DNA of 55,685 bases. Origin: Lachnospiraceae bacterium MD308 (lineage in GTDB: Bacteria; Bacillota; Clostridia; Lachnospirales; Lachnospiraceae). This document shows, piece by piece, positions 8,363-16,365 of this stretch (positions within the stretch are counted from its first letter, which is position 1; the number at the start of each line of letters is the position of its first letter). The notes below the pieces were generated by a model. It ran no database searches and was not told where the DNA came from. It was given only the letters and a program-made list of their open reading frames with translations. Where the stretch lies: positions 2,216,757 through 2,272,441 of the forward strand of contig KE159795.1 of assembly GCA_000403475.2 (NCBI GenBank). Direction: 5' to 3'. The translations under genes were made by a program, and so were the position numbers.

Positions 8363-10207
8363 GGGGCTGTCGCACTAAGTAATTAGTGCGTAGCCTCTTT
8401 TCTTTGCAAAAAAAATTACAGCCAGACTTCGAAAAGTCTGGCTATTAGTGTAAAATATAAGTATGCGAAAACCTATATATTTACATCAAGATTATACTTT
8501 GAATGAGGAAGGATATCAACTAAAACTTCCTTTAAATTTAGAAACGATTATTCCAGCAGATGATTCTGTGCGATTGCTCAGTCAGTTTGTGGAGGCTATG
8601 GATTTAACTGACTTATATTCTACCTATGAAAGAATAAATACAGTTTCGCCGAGAACTCTCTTGAAGATTGTTTTATACTCTTACATGAATGGTGATTATT
8701 CCTCTCGTTCTATGGAACTGAACTGTAAACGGGATATTAACTTCATGTATCTTTTAGAAGGTAAACCAGTTCCTGACCATGCCACTTTTGCACGTTTCCG
8801 CAGTATCCATTTTGCTCCGTGTGCGAAACGGATTCTCGCTGAAATGTCTGCTCTCCTTTATGAGCTTGGAGAAGTTTCAGGAGAAACGATTTTTATAGAC
8901 GGCACAAAAATTGAAGCCTGCGCCAATAAATATACCTTTGTATGGAAAAAAGCGGTCACAAAAAACCATGAAAAGTTACTGATAAAAATCGCCGCCCTCA
9001 TTGCAGAATGCGAGCAGCTTTACGGTATTCAGATCGTCCATGGTGATACAGTAAAAATGAAACATGTAAAACGGTTACGCAAAAAACTGTATGCTTTGAA
9101 ACAGGAAGAAAACATTGAATTTGTGCACGGAATTGGGAAGAGGAAATCTCCCTTACAAAAGAGTATCGAAACATTAGAAGGGTATCTGGAACGTCTGAAA
9201 GGATACACAAAGAAACTGCACATCTGTGGGAAAAGAAACAGTTATTCCAAAACAGATCCAGATGCAACTTTCATGCGGATGAAAGAAGATGCAATGGGAA
9301 ATGGGCAGTTAAAGCCAGCATTTAATTTACAGCATGGAGTTGATTCCGAATACATTGTATGGCTGACGACCGGACCTCAGCCTGCAGATGCCACCACCCT
9401 GATTCCATTCTTAAAGGAAACAGAAGAATATCTGGCGTTCAGGTATCAAAAAATCATTGCAGATGCCGGATATGAGAGCGAAGAGAATTATGTATTTCTG
9501 GATCAAAATCAGCAGCTGGCATTCATCAAGCCATCGAATTATGAAATATCAAAAAAGAGGACATATAAAAATGACATCGGCCGTATAGAAAATATGGATT
9601 ACGATGAAAAAAGTGACGCTTATATCTGTAAAAATGGGAAACAGCTGTCATTTACACATGTCCGACGTTCTAAATCTAAAACCGGATATGTCAGTGAAAA
9701 AAGCATTTATCAATGTGAGGAATGTAAAGATTGCCCTTACAAGAAAGAATGTATCAAAGGGAACAACTGTAAAACACCAATAGAGGGGCGAAACAAAGTC
9801 CTTTCTGTAGCAAAAACATTTTTGAAATATCGGGAAGAAGATTTGGAACGGATTCTTTCTGACGAGGGGATTCTTCTCAGAATAAACAGAAACATCCAAG
9901 CAGAAGGATCTTTTGGTGAGCTGAAGCAAGATATGGGGTTTCGCAGATATTTGAGCCGTGGCACATCGAATGTTCTTGCCGAAAGTGTTTTGCTTGCAAT
10001 GGCAAAAAATGTGAACAAACTTCATAATAAGATACAAAAAGGAAAAACAGGAAAACACTTATTTCCTTTGAAGAGTGCATAAATTTTGAAAATCTAAAAT
10101 TATCTAAAGATCTAATTTGAAGCTGTGTTAAAGTACGGCTTTTTTACGAAGATGTTATTTTTTTTACGGAAATAGAGCAACCATATAGAAAAAACTGCAA
10201 AAAGGAA
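8363..10207 (+). mobile_element. IS1182-type insertion sequence
   Basis: The left end is GGGGCTGTCGCACTAA at 8363, followed by two hairpins upstream of the transposase: GCACTAA/TTAGTGC at 8372-8389 and GCCAGACTT/AAGTCTGGC at 8423-8444, which can block outside transcription. The matching right terminal repeat (GCGACAGCCC) is not found just after the transposase; it appears at 12833-12842, beyond the IS21-type element. Either IS21 inserted into the right end, or the similarity of the ends misleads. The end given here is simply the base before the IS21-type left end. Confidence 0.6.
8463..10082 (+). CDS. IS1182-family DDE transposase
   Basis: A 539-residue transposase. It begins with the usual InsH/DUF772-type N-terminal domain (residues 20-125, with DHATFARFRS) and continues with an RNase H-like catalytic domain. 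The DDE residues are visible: Asp146 in FIDGTKIEA, Asp334 in IIADAGYESEENY and Glu481 in QAEGSFGELKQDMGFRRYL. A cysteine cluster (CEECKDCPYKKECIKGNNC) before the last catalytic segment is typical of the family. It is full length with no frameshift, so it may be active. It is transcribed opposite to the ABC and tetR genes that flank the insertion. Confidence 0.9.
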   Translation: MRKPIYLHQDYTLNEEGYQLKLPLNLETIIPADDSVRLLSQFVEAMDLTDLYSTYERINTVSPRTLLKIVLYSYMNGDYSSRSMELNCKRDINFMYLLEGKPVPDHATFARFRSIHFAPCAKRILAEMSALLYELGEVSGETIFIDGTKIEACANKYTFVWKKAVTKNHEKLLIKIAALIAECEQLYGIQIVHGDTVKMKHVKRLRKKLYALKQEENIEFVHGIGKRKSPLQKSIETLEGYLERLKGYTKKLHICGKRNSYSKTDPDATFMRMKEDAMGNGQLKPAFNLQHGVDSEYIVWLTTGPQPADATTLIPFLKETEEYLAFRYQKIIADAGYESEENYVFLDQNQQLAFIKPSNYEISKKRTYKNDIGRIENMDYDEKSDAYICKNGKQLSFTHVRRSKSKTGYVSEKSIYQCEECKDCPYKKECIKGNNCKTPIEGRNKVLSVAKTFLKYREEDLERILSDEGILLRINRNIQAEGSFGELKQDMGFRRYLSRGTSNVLAESVLLAMAKNVNKLHNKIQKGKTGKHLFPLKSA

Positions 10208-10321
10208 GCTGTCGTTTCACGATTTATTAATCGTTAAATGCATTCTGCGGAGCGCAGCGTCCACAGATGCGTTTTAGAGCGGCCGCCTTGCGGAGCAAAA
10301 CGGCCACCCGTTTAATGCAGG

Positions 10322-11059
10322 TTATCTCCTGTTGATCATAACTGTGTAATGTTTGGTTGCTCTTTTAAGTATGGAGTTTGCCGATATCTCATCGTTCATG
10401 ATCATTGGCTTCCAGTTCTCCGGCGCCCTCTGAGAACAGATGATGGTGCTTTTCTTTTTCTCCGATCTTCCTTCCAGCAGTGCAAACAGGATCTTGATTT
10501 CTGCTTCATCTACGATTGTGTGGAGAAGAAAGTCATCAAGTATCAAAAGATCCTGTTTAAGCAGTCCGGACAGTTTCCGACTATACTTACCATAATCAAG
10601 CTGTTTCTGTGACGAAAGGTTTTCAAGCAGTTCCTCACAGTGGAAATATCCCACCCGGTAATCCGTACATGCTTTTATGCCGATTGCTTTTGCCAGATAC
10701 GTCTTGCCAGTATCGGACGCTCCGAGTATACAAATGTTAAACCCCTTTGGAATAAAATCCAGTGTGGAGAGCATCTGCGGAATCCCGGAAGGTAAGTATT
10801 CCCTTTCCTGGGAATCCGTACAATTCCCGATTTCTGCCGGGCATCCTATGAGTTTTGCCGAGCGGAGGCGGTTATTTATCCGTTTACTGATCTTATCCTT
10901 GTATTCGGGAGATATAAGCTCCGAAATCAGCGTAAGGCGGTCCATCTCAAGGAATCCGGGGGCAGCATAGAGTTTATCCAGTTCAGCCGCCATATTTGGC
11001 AGCCCCATTTCGTTTAATTCATCCACGAGCATATTCAGAAGGCTGTTTCCAGTGAGCAT
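10322..11059 (-). CDS. istB: IS21 helper ATPase IstB
   Basis: A 245-residue AAA+ ATPase of the DnaC/IstB group. Walker A is GASDTGKT (residues 113-120) and Walker B LLILDDF (171-177). IstB proteins assemble on DNA and help the IstA transposase choose and capture a target. Its ATG shares one base with the stop of istA (TAATG), the coupled arrangement usual for IS21. Length is normal for the family and both nucleotide-binding motifs are intact. Confidence 0.9.
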   Translation of the reverse strand: MLTGNSLLNMLVDELNEMGLPNMAAELDKLYAAPGFLEMDRLTLISELISPEYKDKISKRINNRLRSAKLIGCPAEIGNCTDSQEREYLPSGIPQMLSTLDFIPKGFNICILGASDTGKTYLAKAIGIKACTDYRVGYFHCEELLENLSSQKQLDYGKYSRKLSGLLKQDLLILDDFLLHTIVDEAEIKILFALLEGRSEKKKSTIICSQRAPENWKPMIMNDEISANSILKRATKHYTVMINRR

Positions 11060-12669
11060 TACCGGTCACCTCCCCTCTGCCTGTCTGCCAGCTCCCTGCT
11101 GCGGGACAAAAGTTTGTTTATATCTGCCGAATCAGGGCTCATCGCGTATCCGCCCTTTTTTTCAGGGGCAGTGCTGCATTTTCGGACTTCTGCTCCCATC
11201 TCATCCGCAACTGCGGGAATGGTGTTTTTTATGAACGTATATGTGGTTTTCCCACAGTCAATGGCACGACGGCAGCACTCCTCCAGTACAGGCTTCCCAT
11301 ATTTCCCGCCGAAGTTGAGTACGCCAAGGCACATACGGTAGGTCTGGACTTCATATTTACGGCACTTGAGGATGTTCTGGATAACCGCCTCGGTCGATGT
11401 GCCCACAAGCCTTGCCTTATTGATAAAAAATGCTGCATTCCACTGTCCGTATCCCTGATAGCTGGCGGGGAGATGGTGGGGATTCGTAGACCATTTTCCC
11501 TTGTACTCTGCACGGGGCCACTCGCACAGGAATTCACCCTGTTTACTGTAAATTCGTACAATGGCTGCTGTCGCCTTTATGAGAACTTCTTTGTGCACAT
11601 ATGCTTTATTTACGCTATAATAAGCATTATCAAAGCGGACATGGAAATCGCTTGATACTTTTGCCATTCGTCTCTCCGTGTACTCGTAATGCACGGAGGG
11701 CAGCGGCATCAATTCCAGTCTTTCTTCTTCCCAATAGAAGTATCTGTTGTGTTCCTTTTTCTTAAAAGGCTCCCGGTTTAACTGTTCGAGGAAGACCCAT
11801 AGATCCTGATTGAACTGTTCCAGAGAGAAATACTGCCGCTCCTCCATCTCGTGGAAAAATCCCTTTTCAAGGATGCCCACGGCGTTTTCCACAGAACTCT
11901 TATACTTTGGCTTACGAACCTTCGCAGGCAAGATAACCGTCTGGTTATGTTCCGCCCATTCGGCATAATCTTTATTCAGTTCTGGTGCGATCCAATCCCT
12001 GTTTGCTATGACGGCCTGCCTGCAGTTATCGCAGACCACAAGCGCAGGCACTCCGCCAAAGTAGTCCAGGGCATGGTTATTTACATCGATCCACTGGGGC
12101 TCTTTTACCGAAAGCATTCCCTCTGCGTATATGTACTGTGAATAGGGCAGAATGGCAACAAATACCACGACGGTATAGATTTCACCGGTTAACGGATCGG
12201 TAATCTCAAATGTTTTGCCGGCAAAGTCAACCTCCATCTTTTCCCCAATGACGGCATCGAAGTGTAAGGTTTCGGCATTTTCGGCACACCATTCAGAGTA
12301 ATGTTCGCAGAACTGGCGGTATTGATAATAACGCCTGCCAGTTTCCTCGCACTTCTTTTTGTACCTGTTCCAGAGGAACACCAAAGTCATGTTCTTTCTG
12401 GTGGAAAGCTGCCTGTTCACATCCCCGTAATCAGGATACTCAATGTTGGGATTTCGACCATTGTTTCCTGGCGGATTTCCATACACTAACTCAGCTATTC
12501 CATAGTTGGTGATGCCGTTCGGGAGCGGGTAGCTGATGCTGTCACACTCCTCAAATGCTTTCAGGAATTCATTGACTCCTGACTTGCTTGCACCAATCTG
12601 TCTGGCAATCTCTCTGCCAGACAGATTCAGCGCATAGCGTTTGATAATGATTGTTTTGTAGTCAAGCAT
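11059..12669 (-). CDS. istA: IS21 transposase IstA
   Basis: A 536-residue transposase. Residues 5-40 form a helix-turn-helix that binds the terminal repeats (LSGREIARQIGASKSGVNEFL). The integrase core has the expected catalytic residues Asp148 (EVDFAGKT), Asp214 (VVCDNCRQAV) and Glu261 (SSVENAVGILEKGFF). A C-terminal beta-barrel-like region follows (residues 330-420). A good AAGGAGGATAATGA site precedes the ATG. It is intact and coupled to istB. Confidence 0.9.
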   Translation of the reverse strand: MLDYKTIIIKRYALNLSGREIARQIGASKSGVNEFLKAFEECDSISYPLPNGITNYGIAELVYGNPPGNNGRNPNIEYPDYGDVNRQLSTRKNMTLVFLWNRYKKKCEETGRRYYQYRQFCEHYSEWCAENAETLHFDAVIGEKMEVDFAGKTFEITDPLTGEIYTVVVFVAILPYSQYIYAEGMLSVKEPQWIDVNNHALDYFGGVPALVVCDNCRQAVIANRDWIAPELNKDYAEWAEHNQTVILPAKVRKPKYKSSVENAVGILEKGFFHEMEERQYFSLEQFNQDLWVFLEQLNREPFKKKEHNRYFYWEEERLELMPLPSVHYEYTERRMAKVSSDFHVRFDNAYYSVNKAYVHKEVLIKATAAIVRIYSKQGEFLCEWPRAEYKGKWSTNPHHLPASYQGYGQWNAAFFINKARLVGTSTEAVIQNILKCRKYEVQTYRMCLGVLNFGGKYGKPVLEECCRRAIDCGKTTYTFIKNTIPAVADEMGAEVRKCSTAPEKKGGYAMSPDSADINKLLSRSRELADRQRGGDR

Positions 12670-12888
12670 TCATTATCCTCCTTCAAATGAGTTTATTTAC
12701 CTCTTTATGAGGCATAGACCCATTATGAGAGGATTCGGCTTACAAAGGCAACGGCCTGTGGCCGATCAGCTTCGCATTGCGGCCGTTTTGCTCCGCAAAA
12801 TCGGCCGTTGGATGCCGCAATATGCAGTTAAAGCGACAGCCCCCAAATCTTATTGGACATTTATTTGTAATCAAGCCTGCTCGATTTA

Positions 12889-13506
12889 TTATTGCCCCAT
12901 AATTTTCATCCACCCGGCGGTATAGAAAGCTCTCATTTCTTTCAAATAGTGCTTTGCTTCTTCAAGCGGCATTTCATGTATAATCAACTCAAAAAATGTG
13001 TTGAACATTCCCGTAATCAAAATATGCTCTAACCGTTCATCAATGGGCGGCGCTGGTCTGCCTAACTTTTCAAGAACTGCTAAATAATCATGTGTTCCTT
13101 TTGTTTCTATTTCCACCATTTCATCAATCAGCTTTGAAAAACGTGTTCCCTCCGAACAGCAAAGTATGAGCTTAAATTCATTCAAGTGTTCATAGGCGTA
13201 CAAGAGCATTTCATACATATACACGCCGGAAGTAGAAGTAAGATTGTCGGGCTGTTCCTCTGGCGGTATTTCTGCAAATTCTTTCTGTGCCTTGCAAAAG
13301 AGTTCCAATAAGAAATTGTAGTGTTCGCCTACCAGTGCTTCAAATAAATCCTCCTTGCTGTTATAGTAGCCATAAAACGCGCCTGTCGTTACCCCCGCCA
13401 TTTTGACAATATTCCGCAGGGAAGCAGACTTATAGCCTTTTTCAAGAAATTCCTGCATGGCGGCTGAATGGATTAAATGTAGTGTTGTCTGCTCTGTTTC
13501 GCTCAT
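12889..13506 (-). CDS. TetR-family transcriptional regulator
   Basis: A 205-residue regulator. The DNA-binding domain is in residues 5-55 (AMQEFLEKGYKSASLRNIVK, then MAGVTTGAFYGYYNSKEDLF), and a helical ligand-binding domain follows. GGGGGTGAGAAA precedes the ATG. A perfect palindrome with a further half-site lies directly upstream and is very probably its own operator. It reads in the same direction as the ABC pair 4.6 kb downstream, from which it is now separated by two insertion sequences. Removing these would leave about 155 bases between tetR and the first ABC gene, so I infer it was the repressor of that transporter. Confidence 0.85.
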   Translation of the reverse strand: MSETEQTTLHLIHSAAMQEFLEKGYKSASLRNIVKMAGVTTGAFYGYYNSKEDLFEALVGEHYNFLLELFCKAQKEFAEIPPEEQPDNLTSTSGVYMYEMLLYAYEHLNEFKLILCCSEGTRFSKLIDEMVEIETKGTHDYLAVLEKLGRPAPPIDERLEHILITGMFNTFFELIIHEMPLEEAKHYLKEMRAFYTAGWMKIMGQ

Positions 13507-13520
13507 TTTCTCACCCCCTG

Positions 13521-13550
13521 TATATAACGGCGTTATATATCGCTGTTATA
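13521..13550 (-). promoter_or_regulatory. Palindromic operator in front of tetR
   Basis: TATATAACGGCGTTATATA (13521-13539) is a perfect 19-bp palindrome around a central base, and CGCTGTTATA (13541-13550) adds another half-site in the same phase. It lies 15 bases before the tetR start and so covers the likely promoter, which fits autorepression. Confidence 0.75.
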
Positions 13551-13560
13551 TGATACTGCA

Positions 13561-13875
13561 AATCTGAGAATTTGTCAATGGCACAAAAAAATTTTTGCTG
13601 ATTTATTCTGTGGCATTGGCATTTCCCAAACTTCCCCGTATTAAGAAACAAGGAAAACTTTTTGAAGAATTTCTCTCAAAACTCCGTCAAAAACGCCCTG
13701 TGCGGTGTTGTAGGTAGTGAGAGGGTTTTCAAGAGGGTTTGGGATTCTTCCCAACAAGCAAAATCTGTCCGGCAAGCCATGGAGCGGACGGGTAGATTTA
13801 CGGAAAAGGGTACCCTTTTCCTATGCTTGCTCCGAAACTTATCACTTTAGCAAATGCGGAAAGGAAGGGAAAAGA
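13561..13875. repeat. Gene-free stretch with a 20-bp perfect palindrome
   Basis: No supported gene. The sequence GGAAAAGGGTACCCTTTTCC (13802-13821) is a perfect palindrome, and TTGGGA-TTCT-TCCCAA (13739-13754) is a shorter hairpin. They lie upstream of the TnpW/recombinase genes and may be regulatory or part of a transfer or recombination site of the element. Confidence 0.5.
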
Positions 13876-14076
13876 ATGGATTGGGAACTGGAAATCAAGG
13901 ACAGCGGCTATCTGCCGGAAAAAGGGAAACCGACAGAGGAAACCGTCTGCTACAAAATCGGCGGCACATACTATGAAGTGTCTACCTCCTGCGGCGGCTC
14001 GGAACGGCTCCGCGACAAGATGATACGGCTCATAAAATCGGAAACCGTCAAACCGCCCAATGACAAACAGGGATAA
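13876..14076 (+). CDS. TnpW-like transposon protein
   Basis: A 66-residue protein starting at the ATG after AGGAAGGGAAAAGA. The pattern KPTEETVCYKIGGTYYEVST followed by a short helical tail (RLRDKMIRLIKSET) matches my recollection of the TnpW family carried by Tn4451-like elements next to the recombinase. The role in the family is unknown. The longer in-frame extension back to 13717 has no ribosome binding site and is not used. The recombinase promoter overlaps its last codons, so the two genes are probably expressed separately or in tandem. Confidence 0.6.
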   Translation: MDWELEIKDSGYLPEKGKPTEETVCYKIGGTYYEVSTSCGGSERLRDKMIRLIKSETVKPPNDKQG

Positions 14077-14109
14077 ATGCGCTATAATAAGGATAGCACA
14101 CTGTTTGTC
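14060..14109 (+). promoter_or_regulatory. Recombinase promoter inside a 9-bp inverted repeat
   Basis: A -35 box ATGACA (14060-14065) and a -10 box TATAAT (14083-14088) are spaced by 17 bases. GACAAACAG (14062-14070) and CTGTTTGTC (14101-14109) form a perfect inverted repeat around the -10 box. A protein binding both arms would block the promoter, so this may be the operator for autoregulation by the recombinase or another element protein. Confidence 0.65.
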
Positions 14110-14137
14110 GGGCGTTCATTACAGGAGGAATGAACAT

Positions 14138-15769
14138 ATGACAGCAAATACATATAAGCCCGGACAGATAACAGCATTATACGCCCGTCTTTCGCAGGAA
14201 GATACGTTAGAGGGCGACAGCAACAGCATTGTAAACCAGAAAGCAGTCCTTTCCAAATATGCGGCGGACAACGGCTTTACAAATCCCGTTCTCTTCATTG
14301 ACGATGGTGTATCGGGTGTGACGTTTGACAGACCGAATTTTAACAGAATGATTGCAGAAATCGAAGCTGGAAACGTGGCGACAGTCATTGTCAAAGATAT
14401 GTCAAGATTAGGGCGCGATTATCTGAAAGTCGGCTACTATACGGAAATCTTTTTCGTGGAACGTGACGTGCGCTATATTGCAATCAATGATGGTGTTGAC
14501 AGCGCAAAAGGCGACAACGATTTTACCCCGTTCCGTAACCTGTTTAACGATTTTTACGCCAAAGACACAAGCAAAAAGGTACGGGCAATCAAGCGAGCGC
14601 AAGGACAGGCGGGGGAACATCTGACAAAGCCGCCTTACGGCTACATGGTAAGCCCTACTGACAAGAAGCAATGGATTGTGGACGAAGAAGCCGCCGCTGT
14701 GGTGAAACGGATTTTTGATTTATGTATCGGCGGGAAAGGCCCTATGCAGATAGCAAAAATCCTCAAGAAAGATAAAGTACCGACTGCCAAAGCCTACTAT
14801 GCCGAGAAAAAGGGGAAAGCACTTCCCGAAAATCCGTACAACTGGAAAGACAGCACGATTGTCGGCATTTTGGAACGTATGGACTATTGCGGACATACCG
14901 TAAATTTCAAAAGCTATTCCAAATCCCACAAATTAAAAAAGCGGATTCCAACCACAAAAGAACAGCAGGCAATCTTCTACAATACCCATGAAGCGATTGT
15001 AGAGGACGCTGTTTTTGAACGGATACAGGAACTAAGAGCAAACAAACGCCGCCCCACAAAGGCAGAGCGGCAAGGTTTATTCTCCGGCTTGGTATACTGT
15101 GCAGACTGTGGGAGTAAATTACATTTCGCAACTTGCAGGAGTTTTAACGGTTCACAAGACCATTACCGCTGTGCAAAGTACAAGAGCAATACGGGAAGCT
15201 GTACGGCTCACTTTATCCGCGAGGAAGTGTTGAAGCAGATAGTATGGAGCAGGATATTTGACGTGACTGCCCTTTTCTTTGATGACATTATGGCTTTCCA
15301 TGAAATGATGTATCAGCAACGCTCCGCTGAAACAGAAAAGGAAATGAAACGCAGGAAGCGTGAAGTCGGACAGGCGTGGAAGCGTATAGCGGAACTTGAC
15401 CGTATCTTCAAGCGGATTTATGAGGACGATATCAGCGGCGCAATCAGTCACGACAGGTTTTTGAAGTTGTCCGCAGAGTATGAAGCGGAACAGCGGGAAC
15501 TGGAAGAAAAGGTCAAGACAGACCAGCAGGAAGTCAATACATACGAACAGAACAAGAGCGACTTTGACAGCTTCGCCGCGATTATCCGCAAATATGTGGG
15601 GATAAAGGAACTTACCCCCGCAATCGTCAATGAATTTATCAAGAAAATCATAGTCCATGCGCCGGAAAAAGTGGACGGGAAACGGGTACAGAAAGTGGAT
15701 ATTGTTTTCAACTTTGTGGGTGAAATCAATTTCCTTTCTGTCACACAACCGAAACGGCAAGGCGCATAG
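14138..15769 (+). CDS. Large serine recombinase, TnpX/TndX type
   Basis: A 543-residue site-specific recombinase. Catalytic Ser19 is in ALYARLSQED and the conserved arginine (Arg90) in VKDMSRLGRD. The resolvase domain (10-165) is followed by the recombinase domain (190-300), a zinc ribbon with CADC and CAKYKSNTGSC (about 320-360), a long coiled coil (395-470) and a DUF4368-like tail. Such enzymes excise and integrate elements like Tn4451 and Tn5397 through a circular form. The ATG at 14138 has ACAGGAGGAATGAAC before it; the upstream in-frame ATG at 14060 overlaps the promoter and is not used. It appears intact. Confidence 0.9.
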   Translation: MTANTYKPGQITALYARLSQEDTLEGDSNSIVNQKAVLSKYAADNGFTNPVLFIDDGVSGVTFDRPNFNRMIAEIEAGNVATVIVKDMSRLGRDYLKVGYYTEIFFVERDVRYIAINDGVDSAKGDNDFTPFRNLFNDFYAKDTSKKVRAIKRAQGQAGEHLTKPPYGYMVSPTDKKQWIVDEEAAAVVKRIFDLCIGGKGPMQIAKILKKDKVPTAKAYYAEKKGKALPENPYNWKDSTIVGILERMDYCGHTVNFKSYSKSHKLKKRIPTTKEQQAIFYNTHEAIVEDAVFERIQELRANKRRPTKAERQGLFSGLVYCADCGSKLHFATCRSFNGSQDHYRCAKYKSNTGSCTAHFIREEVLKQIVWSRIFDVTALFFDDIMAFHEMMYQQRSAETEKEMKRRKREVGQAWKRIAELDRIFKRIYEDDISGAISHDRFLKLSAEYEAEQRELEEKVKTDQQEVNTYEQNKSDFDSFAAIIRKYVGIKELTPAIVNEFIKKIIVHAPEKVDGKRVQKVDIVFNFVGEINFLSVTQPKRQGA

Positions 15770-15781
15770 GAAATCGAAAAG

Positions 15782-15814
15782 ACGGTACAGCCCTTGTAAT
15801 TGGGGCTATACCGC
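15782..15814 (+). terminator. Hairpin after the recombinase gene
   Basis: ACGGTACAGCCC (15782-15793) pairs with GGGCTATACCGC (15803-15814). There is no long T-run, so it is a weak terminator or an attenuator between the recombinase and the small membrane protein gene. Confidence 0.5.
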
Positions 15815-15871
15815 CTAATCTGAAATTACTTCCCTCTAACCGCAAACCCTTATCATAAGGAGGACATTACA

Positions 15872-16111
15872 ATGATGACATATTTAAGAGACGGGAATTT
15901 CAGAAGATGGATTTTAGGAGATACAATTTTAAACGTGGTGTTGGCAGTGTGCCTGTTCAAGCACGGAATGGATGGGATGACAGGGATTTCTGTAATTGTA
16001 GATACGATATGTAAATGGTCAATCGGGCTGAAATCGGTATTGCTGGTGTGTGCGGCGGCAGCGGCTATGGCAGTCGGTTTCCATATCGTATTTAACGGAG
16101 GGCATATTTAG
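15872..16111 (+). CDS. Small membrane protein at the element end
   Basis: A 79-residue protein with two predicted membrane helices (ILNVVLAVCLF, residues 19-29, and SVLLVCAAAAAMAVGFHIVF, 55-74). The ATG follows AAGGAGGACATTACA. It comes after the serine recombinase and is the last gene of the element. An almost identical gene end lies at 1-114. I do not know its function. A role tied to the element, for example in entry exclusion or as a recombinase accessory, would be speculation. Confidence 0.7.
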   Translation: MMTYLRDGNFRRWILGDTILNVVLAVCLFKHGMDGMTGISVIVDTICKWSIGLKSVLLVCAAAAAMAVGFHIVFNGGHI

Positions 16112-16132
16112 GAAGAAATCCTGTGTTTTGTT

Positions 16133-16165
16133 AAACCGTTCCTGCTGGTGCAGGGGCGGTTTTTA
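16133..16165 (+). terminator. Intrinsic terminator at the right end of the element
   Basis: AAACCG-TT-CCTGC (16133-16145) pairs with GCAGG-GG-CGGTTT (16150-16162) around TGGT and runs into TTTT. The rest of the stretch to 16365 is AT-rich with no gene. Confidence 0.8.
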
Positions 16166-16365
16166 AAATTTGTGGTTAATGCCGCTTTGTTTATCCTCAT
16201 CCCAGGTAAAATTTATAATATATTCCATAAATCAGATACTCCTTTATTTTAGTATTTTCTATTTGTATGCAATTTTACGATTTTTAAGCAAAAGATACCT
16301 AATGTCATTATTATAACAAATATAATAAGATGCGCCAATGCAAAAACGAATATTATTATATTTGT

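Larger units (their letters stand above)
10208..12840 (-). mobile_element. IS21-type insertion sequence
   Basis: The ends GCTGTCG (10208-10214) and CGACAGC (12834-12840) face each other. Just inside, the left end reads GTTAAATGCATTCTGCGG and the right end, on the other strand, TTTAACTGCATATTGCGG, so the inner repeats match as well; the left end carries an extra 16-base insertion between the two parts. GC-rich hairpins made of GGCCG/CGGCC repeats lie inside both ends (10263-10310 and 12746-12810). The element encodes the istA and istB genes on the minus strand. No clear target duplication is seen. Confidence 0.75.
3145..16111. mobile_element. Integrated mobile element with serine recombinase (boundaries approximate)
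   Basis: This block carries, left to right, an HTH_16-type protein and a sigma factor of the kind found in Tn916 relatives, a KTR zinc-ribbon protein, an ABC pair, two insertion sequences, tetR, a TnpW-like gene, a TnpX/TndX-like large serine recombinase and a small membrane protein. The right end is placed at the stop codon of the last gene because similarity to the copy at 1-114 ends there. The left end is uncertain and probably lies between 3040 and 3250. No relaxase, coupling protein, VirB4 or replication gene is present, so it is either mobilised in trans, decayed, or a simple transposon carrying an ABC efflux or uptake cargo. Confidence 0.55.

Noticed and set aside
15152-15760. Antisense 202-residue ORF in the recombinase gene
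   Set aside because: It is the mirror image of a highly conserved coding region and has no start signals.
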